5,766 nt of DNA from Cellvibrionales bacterium. Its GTDB lineage: Bacteria > Pseudomonadota > Gammaproteobacteria > Pseudomonadales > UBA7434. Below are positions 1-5,766 of the stretch, piece by piece. The DNA lies in assembly GCA_003492055.1 (NCBI GenBank), contig DMZE01000287.1, forward strand, positions 1 through 5,766, given 5' to 3'. Position 1 is the stretch's first letter. Every line of letters starts with the position of its first letter. A model generated the notes under the pieces. The model was given only the letters and a program-made list of their open reading frames with translations. It was not told where the DNA came from and did no database searches. A program made the translations under genes and the position numbers.

Positions 1-2
1 GC

Positions 3-1538
3 CAAAGCCAACTAAGCTCCAGCCAAACGCCAGACACTGTTATTACCAACGCACTTATTCTTGACCACTGGGGTATTGTTAAAGCCGATGTAGGCATAAA
101 GAATGGTTTGATTTTCGGTATAGGTAAAGCGGGCAATCCTGACATACAAGATAACGTTGATATTATTATTGGCCCAGGCACAGAAATTATTGCCGGCGAA
201 GGAAAAATATTAACCGCAGGCTGCATTGACGCGCATATTCATTTTATTTGTCCGCAACAAATTGAAGAAGCCATGATGTCGGGTGTGACTACTATGATTG
301 GTGGCGGCACTGGCCCAGCAACAGGCACCAATGCTACTACCTGCACACCAGGGCCGTGGCATATTGGAAAAATGCTACAAGCAACCGACAGCATGGCAAT
401 GAACTTTGGCTTTTTAGGCAAAGGCAACTCAAGCTTACCCATAGCGTTAGAAGAACAACTAGCAGCAGGCGCTTGTGGTTTAAAATTACATGAAGACTGG
501 GGTACTACACCTGCGTCTATTGATAACTGCTTAACCGTGGCAGAAAAATATGATGTGCAAGTAGCCATTCACACCGACACATTAAATGAATCCGGTTTTG
601 TCGATGACACTTTGGCTGCGTTTAAAGGCCGTACTATCCATACCTACCATACCGAAGGTGCGGGTGGCGGTCATGCGCCTGACATCATTCGAGCCTGTGC
701 CGAAAAAAATGTATTGCCATCGTCAACTAATCCAACTCTGCCGTACACCAACAATACGATAGATGAGCATCTCGACATGCTTATGGTTTGTCATCATTTG
801 GATTCATCGATTCCTGAAGATGTTGCTTTTGCCGATTCTAGAATTCGCAAAGAGACCATTGCTGCCGAAGATATATTGCATGATCTTGGTGCCTTCAGCA
901 TGATCGCATCCGACTCTCAAGCCATGGGCCGCGTGGGTGAAGTGATTACACGCACATGGCAAACCGCTCATAAAATGAAACTGCAACGCGGTGCGTTGCC
1001 CGAAGATAACGAACGTCATGATAACTTTCGCGCTCGTCGCTATATTGCCAAGTACACCATTAATCCAGCTATCGCACATGGTGTTGATCACGCCGTAGGA
1101 TCTATCGCTGTAGGTAAAATGGCCGACTTAGTGCTTTGGAGCCCAGCCTTTTTTGCCGCAAAGCCCGCCATGATTATTAAAGGCGGCATGATTGCCGCAG
1201 CGCCAATGGGTGATCCTAACGCCTCCATTCCTACGCCCCAGCCCGTGCATTATCGAAAAATGTTTGGTGCCTATGGACAAGCGCCTGCACATACCTCAGT
1301 TACCTTTACCAGCAAGGCCGCAATTACTGCCGATATTGGTTCACAACTGGGCATTAAACGCCGCTTAGTGGAATGCCGTAATACGCGCACCATAGGCAAA
1401 GAGGACATGATCAATAACAGTTGGATGCCGAACATTACTGTCAACTCACAAACTTATGAAGTACATGCCGATGGACAGCTGCTGACTTGTGAGCCATTAA
1501 GTGATCTGCCGTTGGCACAACTGTATCAATTGTTTTAA
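3..1538 (+). CDS. ureC: Urease alpha (catalytic) subunit UreC, 5'-truncated by window edge
   Basis: Catalytic subunit of cytoplasmic nickel urease (urea + water to ammonia and carbamate, which decays to CO2). The frame is open from base 3 with no stop, and the first visible residues (QSQL) align with about residue 57 of the 567-residue Klebsiella protein. The 511 visible residues then align from memory without gaps at every landmark. Adding 56 to the visible residue number places all active-site residues at Klebsiella positions: HIH (134, 136), carbamylated Lys217 and His219 in GLKLHEDWG, His246 in [12 protein letters not shown], His272 in HTEGAGGGH, the flap Cys319-His320 in MVCHHL, and Asp360 in SDSQAMGR. 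The C-terminus ends in LF as in the family. A TTG at 108 is an internal Leu codon, not the start. The enzyme therefore looks intact and active. The genes for the gamma and beta subunits and ureD are expected to the left but are not visible. Confidence 0.98.
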   Translation, partial: QSQLSSSQTPDTVITNALILDHWGIVKADVGIKNGLIFGIGKAGNPDIQDNVDIIIGPGTEIIAGEGKILTAGCIDAHIHFICPQQIEEAMMSGVTTMIGGGTGPATGTNATTCTPGPWHIGKMLQATDSMAMNFGFLGKGNSSLPIALEEQLAAGACGLKLHEDWGTTPASIDNCLTVAEKYDVQVAIHTDTLNESGFVDDTLAAFKGRTIHTYHTEGAGGGHAPDIIRACAEKNVLPSSTNPTLPYTNNTIDEHLDMLMVCHHLDSSIPEDVAFADSRIRKETIAAEDILHDLGAFSMIASDSQAMGRVGEVITRTWQTAHKMKLQRGALPEDNERHDNFRARRYIAKYTINPAIAHGVDHAVGSIAVGKMADLVLWSPAFFAAKPAMIIKGGMIAAAPMGDPNASIPTPQPVHYRKMFGAYGQAPAHTSVTFTSKAAITADIGSQLGIKRRLVECRNTRTIGKEDMINNSWMPNITVNSQTYEVHADGQLLTCEPLSDLPLAQLYQLF

Positions 1539-1567
1539 GCGCATACGCTTTTAACTGCAGCTTAAAA
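1537..1567 (+). other. Two overlapping small inverted repeats between ureC and ureE
   Basis: AAGCG-CATA-CGCTT (1537-1550) is a perfect 5-bp stem with a 4-nt loop that begins in the ureC stop codon. TTTTAA (1549-1554) and TTAAAA (1562-1567) form a second 6-bp arm pair around a 7-nt spacer. The arms share 1549-1550, so both hairpins cannot form fully at once. A role in lowering accessory-gene expression or stabilising the ureC 3' end is only inferred. The stems are short, and neither is followed by a proper U-tract. Confidence 0.3.
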
Positions 1568-1584
1568 CAATTAACCATTTAGAT

Positions 1585-1590
1585 AAGGGG
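1585..1590 (+). promoter_or_regulatory. Ribosome binding site of ureE
   Basis: AAGGGG lies 4 nt before the ATG at 1595. It supports that start, and an in-frame TAG at 1580-1582 rules out any start further upstream. Confidence 0.6.
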
Positions 1591-1594
1591 CATT

Positions 1595-2092
1595 ATGTCT
1601 AACACAGAAAATAGAGTGAACACCGAAACGCTTATGGTTAACCAGTGGTTACCGAGTAATACCGAGCACCCAGCGAATGACGAAGTGTTTTTAGACCATG
1701 CGCAACGGGAAAAAAGACGTTTCCGTGCAGTGTCATCAAAAGGCAAAAACGTAGATGTATTTTTAGAGCGTGCCAATGTGCTGAGTATTGGTGATCAACT
1801 GCTTAGCGATTGCGGTCAGTATTTATCGATTGTCGGCGCAGAAGAACCCGTCATTACTGCATCAACCGATAACTGGCAATTATTTAGCCGCGCCTGCTAT
1901 CACCTCGGTAATCGTCATGTGCGCTTACAAGTGGGCGAGCAATGGCTTCGCATAACACCCGATCATGTGCTTGAAGCGCTGCTTCATCGCCTAGGGCTAA
2001 CTGTGACTAATGAAAACGCTATCTTTAATCCAGAAGCTGGCGCCTATGATAAAGGCCAACAAGAACAAGGATCGCATGGGCATCATCACTGA
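1595..2092 (+). CDS. ureE: Urease accessory protein UreE (nickel metallochaperone)
   Basis: Cytoplasmic dimeric nickel-binding protein that hands Ni(II) to UreG and the UreDFG-apourease complex. It has 165 residues, a normal length. The N-terminal part (about 1-85) matches the UreE peptide-binding domain, with the basic stretch REKRRFRAV (38-46) and DVFLERANVLSIGDQL (54-69). The C-terminal metal-binding domain (about 90-150) contains the family signature YHLGNRHV (102-109), which includes the conserved interface histidine, then DHVLEALLHRLGL (123-135) and PEAGAY (146-151). The tail is a short GSHGHHH (159-165), much shorter than the Klebsiella His-rich tail. Nickel storage on the tail is therefore probably limited, while the essential site remains. 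The start is fixed by a Shine-Dalgarno sequence and an upstream in-frame stop. The gene follows ureC by 56 nt and its last 17 nt overlap ureF. Confidence 0.96.
   Translation: MSNTENRVNTETLMVNQWLPSNTEHPANDEVFLDHAQREKRRFRAVSSKGKNVDVFLERANVLSIGDQLLSDCGQYLSIVGAEEPVITASTDNWQLFSRACYHLGNRHVRLQVGEQWLRITPDHVLEALLHRLGLTVTNENAIFNPEAGAYDKGQQEQGSHGHHH
2067..2071 (+). promoter_or_regulatory. Ribosome binding site that decides the ureF start
   Basis: AAGGA, inside the last codons of ureE, lies 4 nt before ATG 2076. Neither the upstream in-frame ATG at 2010 nor the downstream ATG at 2163 has a comparable site. Confidence 0.55.
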
Positions 2093-2837
2093 GATAGCAC
2101 AGCCAAACCGCACAGCATTGCGAAGCACATCTTCAGCGCCATCAACAGCTAACGATGCGTCAATGCTGCGCTTATTACAACTTAGTAGCGCCACGTTACC
2201 AGTGGGCGGCTACGCATTTTCGCATGGCTTAGAATGGGCCTTAGAAGCGGAATGGCTATCGACCAGCGACGATGTTATTGAATGGTTATCGGTTCAATTA
2301 ACTGAGTCAGTCGCCACCTTAGATTTACCCATACTCCATCGACAATGTTTAGCGTTAGAGCAGCAAGATATACCCGCACTTATTCAATGGAACGACACCG
2401 TGCTTGCCTGTCGAGAATCCTATGAACTGCGTTTAACCGATACAGCATTAGCTGACGCCATGATTCGCTTGCTTCATGGTTTATCCATAGAGAATGATTT
2501 ATTAAACACCTTAGATAATCAATCTAAGAAGCCACATAACATTAGTTACGTCACTACCTTTGCCATAGCCGCTACACACTGGCGCATATCACCCCATTAT
2601 GCCGCCTTAGGTTATGCCTGGGCATGGCTTGAAAACCAAGTAGCCGCAGCCACTAAACTCACCTTGTTTGGTCAACTCTCGGCACAGAAAGCGATAGATG
2701 CGTTAATGCCTGTCGTTGAGCAAGCGGTAAATCAATCCTTATTAATTAGTGATGATGACATTGGTACGTCATTACCCGGCCTTGCCATGGCAAGCAGCCA
2801 CCATGAAACCCAATATTCCCGATTATTTAGATCTTAG
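2076..2837 (+). CDS. ureF: Urease accessory protein UreF
   Basis: All-helical member of the UreDFG activation complex. It binds UreD on the apo-urease and recruits the UreG GTPase, helping to time nickel insertion. With the start at 2076 it has 253 residues. The conserved fold begins near residue 30 with MLRLLQLSSATLPVGGYAFSHG (30-51), followed by a RESYELR segment equivalent to the family RExRELR. A WAWLENQVAAATKL block comes next, and the classic C-terminus HETQYSRLFRS ends the protein. The 29 residues before the core are Ser/Thr/Ala-rich and not conserved in most UreF proteins, which are about 225-230 residues. Translation could begin at ATG 2163 (224 residues), but only 2076 has a good Shine-Dalgarno sequence. 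The frame stays open back to an ATG at 2010, which would need an 83-nt overlap with ureE and is unlikely. The overlap suggests translational coupling. Confidence 0.95.
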   Translation: MGIITEIAQPNRTALRSTSSAPSTANDASMLRLLQLSSATLPVGGYAFSHGLEWALEAEWLSTSDDVIEWLSVQLTESVATLDLPILHRQCLALEQQDIPALIQWNDTVLACRESYELRLTDTALADAMIRLLHGLSIENDLLNTLDNQSKKPHNISYVTTFAIAATHWRISPHYAALGYAWAWLENQVAAATKLTLFGQLSAQKAIDALMPVVEQAVNQSLLISDDDIGTSLPGLAMASSHHETQYSRLFRS

Positions 2838-2840
2838 AGG
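2836..2840 (+). promoter_or_regulatory. Ribosome binding site of ureG
   Basis: AGAGG overlaps the ureF TAG stop and lies 9 nt before ATG 2850, so ureG translation probably benefits from ribosomes finishing ureF. Confidence 0.55.
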
Positions 2841-2849
2841 TTAAGTTAT

Positions 2850-3452
2850 ATGAGTAATTCAAGAGTGCTTCGCGTAGGTGTAGGCGGCCCCGTTGGTTCA
2901 GGTAAAACCGCCCTCCTTCGCGTGTTATGTTCAGCCATGCGAGAAAAATACAATATTGCCGTTGTTACTAACGATATTTATACGCAAGAAGATGCCGAGT
3001 TTTTAACAAAACATGAAGCCCTAGAGGCCGATCGTATTATTGGTGTAGAAACCGGAGGTTGTCCGCATACAGCGATACGTGAAGATGCCTCAATGAATTT
3101 AGCGGCAATTGATGAATTGCAATTACGACATAAAAACTTGGATATTATTTTTGTCGAAAGTGGCGGCGATAATTTAAGTGCAACCTTTAGCCCTGAGTTA
3201 TCGGACTTTACGATTTATGTGATTGACGTATCGGCCGGCGATAAAATACCGCGTAAAGGTGGACCGGGCATTACTAAATCTGATTTATTATTGATTAATA
3301 AAACAGATTTAGCGCCCATAGTAGGTGCCTCGCTTGAGGTCATGGATAGAGATGCGAAAATAATGCGGAAGGATAAACCCTTTTTGTTTAGTAACTTAAA
3401 AATTGAACAAGGCGTTGAGGAGATAATTGGATTTATTACTGCGGAGCTTTGA
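2850..3452 (+). CDS. ureG: Urease accessory GTPase UreG
   Basis: SIMIBI-class GTPase that carries nickel and powers its insertion into urease through GTP-dependent dimerisation with UreE and UreDF. It has 200 residues, a typical length. The visible motifs are the P-loop GGPVGSGKT (12-20), [13 protein letters not shown] (40-52), [15 protein letters not shown] (67-81) with the metal-binding Cys-Pro-His at 71-73, [15 protein letters not shown] (103-117), [15 protein letters not shown] (126-140) and the guanine-specificity motif NKTD (150-153). No key residue is missing. The ATG is bounded by the ureF stop, which lies in the same frame four codons upstream. It is the last plus-strand gene here. 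No ureD or nickel transporter follows, and the next gene converges on it from the other strand. Confidence 0.98.
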   Translation: MSNSRVLRVGVGGPVGSGKTALLRVLCSAMREKYNIAVVTNDIYTQEDAEFLTKHEALEADRIIGVETGGCPHTAIREDASMNLAAIDELQLRHKNLDIIFVESGGDNLSATFSPELSDFTIYVIDVSAGDKIPRKGGPGITKSDLLLINKTDLAPIVGASLEVMDRDAKIMRKDKPFLFSNLKIEQGVEEIIGFITAEL

Positions 3453-3501
3453 TGCGGACTAGATGTCTGGGTTAGAATTAAGCTAACAAGGTGACAATAC
3501 G

Positions 3502-4113
3502 CTATTTAAACTGACCCGCCTCAGCCCAACGCTCCTCAGTAACGATATTAATCGGTACTCCAGCAGCGCGATAATTCATGGCCTTTTCGATTTTGCGGCC
3601 ATAGCTCTCGTGCATCCAACTATCAGTAACATAGGTGCCAATCACTAAATAGTCCAAGGATTTCGAGACAGACATTGCAATAACACCGCCTAATGACTGC
3701 GTGGCCTCATGACATTGTTGACGAGTACCAAAAGCACAAGTGCCAGTAAAAAGGAATTTTTTGCCTTTGAATATAATATTAGGAGGCGGGTCATTAATGG
3801 GTAAGCTTGTTGATTTTGAAAGCTCACCAATCGCCGATGGATCACCCGATATTTTTTGTAGTATATTGAGTAGCTCAGTAGACTCTTCTGCATCCAGCAC
3901 GCCATCGGCCAACATTGTGTCAACTTTTTCTAATAAATTATGGATAACGGGATTATCTGACGCTAGCGCATTCTGAATTAACCACCCATACAAATATTCA
4001 GCCTCTTTAAGGTCGACCTCACCGTTTGCTAGTATCCCCTTACTAAGACCTATTAAGGTATCCACCTGCCTATCTTGAATATTTTTCCGATTAAATTTTG
4101 TAAAGATATCCAT
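3502..4113 (-). CDS. TerB-like/BRCT-domain protein of unknown role
   Basis: Predicted soluble protein of 203 residues with no signal peptide or membrane segment. The C-terminal half (about 113-200) reads as a single BRCT domain: FKGKKFLFTGTC (115-126), the LGG turn (141-143), SLDYLVIG (152-159) and the late Trp of EERWAEAG (193-200). YGRKIEKA (171-178) precedes the last strand, as in BRCT segments seen in DNA ligase or polymerase-like proteins. The N-terminal half is helical and acidic, with two similar units, GILANGEVDLKEAEYL (26-41) and TMLADGVLDAEESTELL (66-82). These resemble the A(D/N)GxxxxxE motif of TerB/DjlA-type domains. BRCT domains bind phosphopeptides or DNA ends, so a DNA-repair scaffold role is plausible, but no catalytic domain is present. 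ATG 4113 was chosen because GAGGT precedes it by 8 nt; the frame extends ten codons further to 4143 without a better site. Automated pipelines may label such proteins NAD-dependent DNA ligase, which would be wrong here. Confidence 0.85.
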   Translation of the reverse strand: MDIFTKFNRKNIQDRQVDTLIGLSKGILANGEVDLKEAEYLYGWLIQNALASDNPVIHNLLEKVDTMLADGVLDAEESTELLNILQKISGDPSAIGELSKSTSLPINDPPPNIIFKGKKFLFTGTCAFGTRQQCHEATQSLGGVIAMSVSKSLDYLVIGTYVTDSWMHESYGRKIEKAMNYRAAGVPINIVTEERWAEAGQFK

Positions 4114-4121
4114 ATATCTAT

Positions 4122-4126
4122 ACCTC
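4122..4126 (-). promoter_or_regulatory. Ribosome binding site that decides the BRCT-protein start
   Basis: GAGGT on the minus strand, 8 nt before ATG 4113. It overlaps the alternative in-frame ATG at 4128, which argues against that start. Confidence 0.6.
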
Positions 4127-4183
4127 ATTATTAAATATTTCACCCCATTATTGAGGCTGAATCAATAACTGTTTACTCAAGAA

Positions 4184-4212
4184 TTTACAAGCAATAGAGT
4201 AAAACCCATCAA
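4184..4212 (-). promoter_or_regulatory. Candidate sigma-70 promoter for the BRCT-protein gene
   Basis: On the minus strand, TTGATG (4212-4207) and TGTAAA (4189-4184) are separated by 17 nt in the AT-rich 138-nt gap between the radical SAM gene and the BRCT gene. Each box matches the consensus at four positions. The spacing is ideal, but the boxes are weak and AT-rich sequence gives chance matches, so this is a suggestion only. Confidence 0.25.
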
Positions 4213-4251
4213 TTAGGTTCCTTATATTTAAATTATATAAAATGATACTGA

Positions 4252-5070
4252 TCAATCAAAAAAATTGGATTGGATATTAAATGCTGTTTGCTGGCGTACT
4301 TCTTTAAGCACCCATTCTGCATTTTCACGGCTAATTTTTTTCAATGATGACACAGGATAATCATACTCTTGCAGATGATTCCCCCTATTTTCTCTATGCC
4401 ACTCACTAGGATAGGGCCGCGTTGCCGTATTCAACTGCACTTTATCGGGCTTAATTTTATTGAGCAATGTAATGTAATTATCTAAATCTGCCATGGTGGC
4501 ATTACAAAACATACTCTGCACTTCAAGCTCGCCATTAAATCTCTGTTTGAGATTATCGATACCATCAACCACACTCTGCAAAGTGCAGCCCTTAACTGGC
4601 CGATTAATACGATTAAAAACAGCCTCACTGCCTGCATCAAGCTTAACCGAGACTTTATCGAGCAAACACAACGCATCTATAACATCAGGGTTAAGCAAGG
4701 TTGTGCCATTGGTGAGAATGGATTGTGGAACTGGCGTTAACGCTCTAAGGCGAATAATCGTTTCTTTTAAATTACTCGCTAGCGTTGGTTCGCCATTTCC
4801 GGAATAGGTAATAATATCGAAGGGGTTACTCTGACTTACAGCTTTAAAATCTTGAATAACTTTTTTCGTGGAGACATAGACTTTTCGTTCATCCGTATGG
4901 TTTTGGATATTACCCAGCTGGCAATAAACACAATTAAAGCTACAAATAGAATTTACAAATAATAAATCAATACCCAAGCTCAAGCCAAAGCGCCAAGATT
5001 TTACCGGCCCATAAACAGAGCGCGAAATATTAAACTGCTGCTCTTTATTAACCGCTATTTTATTATCCAT
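4252..5070 (-). CDS. Radical SAM protein, COG0731/TYW1-like, substrate unknown
   Basis: Predicted cytoplasmic iron-sulfur enzyme of 272 residues that should cleave S-adenosylmethionine to a 5'-deoxyadenosyl radical. The [4Fe-4S] ligands are C43, C47 and C50 in CSFNCVYCQLG (CX3CX2C). GNGEPTL (91-97) is the SAM-binding GGE-type motif, and ILTNGTTL (118-125) and SVKLDAGS (141-148) fit later strands of the barrel. The lead-in GPVKSWRFGLSLGIDLL (21-37) is typical of the group called wyosine synthetase-like (COG0731). No flavodoxin domain, SPASM domain or second cysteine cluster is visible, so tRNA wyosine synthesis is not supported and the substrate is unknown. It is not NrdG: it is too long and lacks that family's context. 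The start is certain because TAA lies directly before the ATG, although no clear Shine-Dalgarno sequence is seen. It lies 41 nt after the nrdJb-like gene and may share its transcript. Confidence 0.88.
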   Translation of the reverse strand: MDNKIAVNKEQQFNISRSVYGPVKSWRFGLSLGIDLLFVNSICSFNCVYCQLGNIQNHTDERKVYVSTKKVIQDFKAVSQSNPFDIITYSGNGEPTLASNLKETIIRLRALTPVPQSILTNGTTLLNPDVIDALCLLDKVSVKLDAGSEAVFNRINRPVKGCTLQSVVDGIDNLKQRFNGELEVQSMFCNATMADLDNYITLLNKIKPDKVQLNTATRPYPSEWHRENRGNHLQEYDYPVSSLKKISRENAEWVLKEVRQQTAFNIQSNFFD

Positions 5071-5111
5071 TTATGCAGTGTTGAGATATATCAATAGGCA
5101 AAACACTCTAC

Positions 5112-5766
5112 TCAACTGCACTTTGACTCACCACAATTTAAACAGGTTAAGCATCCGTCCATTTGTATCATCGCTTTGGTCAAGCATTTCTGGCATAAAG
5201 TGGAACCATGTGGAAATGACTCACCTGAAGGTGTCTCATTCCGTTTGTTTTTTTGCTCATATTGCGCGCGCTTTTCTTCAATATGCTTTCGTTGATGCTC
5301 ATCGAGTAAATCATGCTCTAACAAGCCTATCATTTTCATATGGCTTTCTATGGCATCACCAATTTCAGCGACAATTGAAGGCATATAACGACCACCACTT
5401 TTGAAATACCCCCCCTGCGGATTAAATACACCACGTAGTTCATCAACCAAAAAAGTAACATCACCGCCCTTACGAAACACCGCCGATATGATCAACGTTA
5501 GCGCCGCTATCCATTGATAGTGCTCCATATTTTTTGAATTAATAAATATCTCAAAGGGGCGACGAAGCTCATGTTCTGTATCAGGATTTAATACCACATC
5601 ATTAATCGTCACATAAAGCGCATGATCTGACATCGGCGTTTTAATTTTATAAGTAGAACCCAAGAGCATTTCTGGGCGCTGCAATTTTTCATGCATTTGT
5701 ACAATCGTTGCGCCCTCTTCCTTTTTTTCTTCAAGCGACTCTTTTTTATCTTCAACCGACTCCTTT
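5112..5766 (-). CDS. nrdJb: Class II ribonucleotide reductase C-terminal subunit/domain (NrdJb-like, TSCPD), 5'-truncated
   Basis: C-terminal part of the adenosylcobalamin-dependent ribonucleotide reductase, which makes deoxyribonucleotides independently of oxygen. In Pseudomonas aeruginosa this part is a separate gene, nrdJb, beside nrdJa. The 217 visible residues start with a Lys/Glu-rich linker (1-17). The TSCPD-type domain follows, with RPEMLLGSTYKI, RRPFEIFINSKNMEHYQW, ISAVFRKGGDVTFLVDEL and GRYMPSIVAEIG. A Lys/Arg/Glu/Gln-rich helical stretch links it to a C-terminal cysteine cluster, CxxC (191, 194) then CxxCxxCxxxxC (205, 208, 211, 216), probably zinc-ribbon or redox-active. An ATG at 5696 is not the start: the frame stays open to the right edge with no stop. 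Because the 5' end is outside, a single full-length nrdJ cannot be excluded. The catalytic part should lie to the right. Confidence 0.85.
   Translation of the reverse strand, partial: KESVEDKKESLEEKKEEGATIVQMHEKLQRPEMLLGSTYKIKTPMSDHALYVTINDVVLNPDTEHELRRPFEIFINSKNMEHYQWIAALTLIISAVFRKGGDVTFLVDELRGVFNPQGGYFKSGGRYMPSIVAEIGDAIESHMKMIGLLEHDLLDEHQRKHIEEKRAQYEQKNKRNETPSGESFPHGSTLCQKCLTKAMIQMDGCLTCLNCGESKCS
5721..5762 (-). repeat. Two 21-nt tandem repeats inside the nrdJb-like gene
   Basis: Units 5742-5762 and 5721-5741 match at 18 of 21 positions and encode ESVEDKK and ESLEEKK. The four bases at 5763-5766 match the start of a further copy, so the array probably continues outside the window. The length is a multiple of three, so copy-number change keeps the frame. 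Confidence 0.75.

Noticed and set aside
108..110. TTG as a start codon of ureC
   Set aside because: The frame is open upstream to base 3 and those residues ([17 protein letters not shown]) match UreC, so the TTG is an internal Leu codon.
2010..2075. Longer UreF starting at ATG 2010
   Set aside because: It would overlap ureE by 83 nt and lacks a convincing Shine-Dalgarno sequence; the extra residues do not resemble UreF.
3471..3487. GTTAG/CTAAC inverted repeat as a ureG terminator
   Set aside because: A 5-bp stem with low GC and no following T-run is too weak to call a terminator.
3740..3976. Plus-strand open frame opposite the BRCT gene, and similar open frames opposite ureC, ureE and the radical SAM gene
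   Set aside because: They lie wholly or mostly antisense to clearly conserved genes and show no recognisable motifs.
4222..4240. TTATAT/ATATAA inverted repeat after the radical SAM gene
   Set aside because: The arms are purely A/T and would form a very unstable stem in an AT-rich gap; expected by chance.
4252..5070. Calling the radical SAM protein a true tRNA wyosine synthase (TYW1) or NrdG activase
   Set aside because: It has a single CX3CX2C cluster, no flavodoxin domain, and a length unlike NrdG; only family-level similarity is supported.
5077..5108. AGTGTT/AACACT inverted repeat between the nrdJb-like and radical SAM genes, considered as a terminator or leader hairpin
   Set aside because: The 6-bp stem has a 20-nt loop and no T-run, so it is not enough for a call.

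Overview
The window reads as a chromosomal segment of a proteobacterium, most likely a gammaproteobacterium and perhaps a marine one. This rests on the ureC-ureE-ureF-ureG order, close similarity of UreC to the Klebsiella-type enzyme, and a C-terminal class II ribonucleotide reductase gene of the split type known from Pseudomonas aeruginosa. By eye the base composition is moderate to slightly AT-rich. A genus cannot be named. No insertion sequence, phage gene, CRISPR array, tRNA or rRNA was seen.

Left part (1-3452, plus strand): the distal part of a urease operon. ureC enters the window already in frame at about codon 57, so its start and presumably ureD, ureA and ureB lie to the left. UreC carries the full set of nickel ligands and active-site residues. 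The accessory genes follow: ureE (nickel metallochaperone), ureF (activation complex) and ureG (GTPase). Spacing is tight: 56 nt between ureC and ureE, a 17-nt ureE/ureF overlap, and 12 nt between ureF and ureG. UreE and UreG deliver nickel, and UreF (with UreD) docks UreG on the apo-urease so that the active-site lysine is carbamylated and two nickel ions are loaded.

Right part (3502-5766, minus strand): three genes converge on ureG. In their own reading order they are the C-terminal (NrdJb-like) piece of an adenosylcobalamin-dependent ribonucleotide reductase, cut by the right edge; a radical SAM enzyme of the COG0731/TYW1-like group with no assigned substrate; and a small protein joining two TerB-like acidic helical motifs to a C-terminal BRCT domain. 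The first two are 41 nt apart and may be co-transcribed. The third follows after 138 nt of AT-rich sequence and probably has its own promoter.

Nothing here is clearly a new system. The least explained parts are the TerB-like/BRCT protein, the orphan radical SAM enzyme beside a class II reductase gene, and a Lys/Glu-rich 21-nt tandem repeat in the nrdJb-like gene that seems to continue past the window edge.
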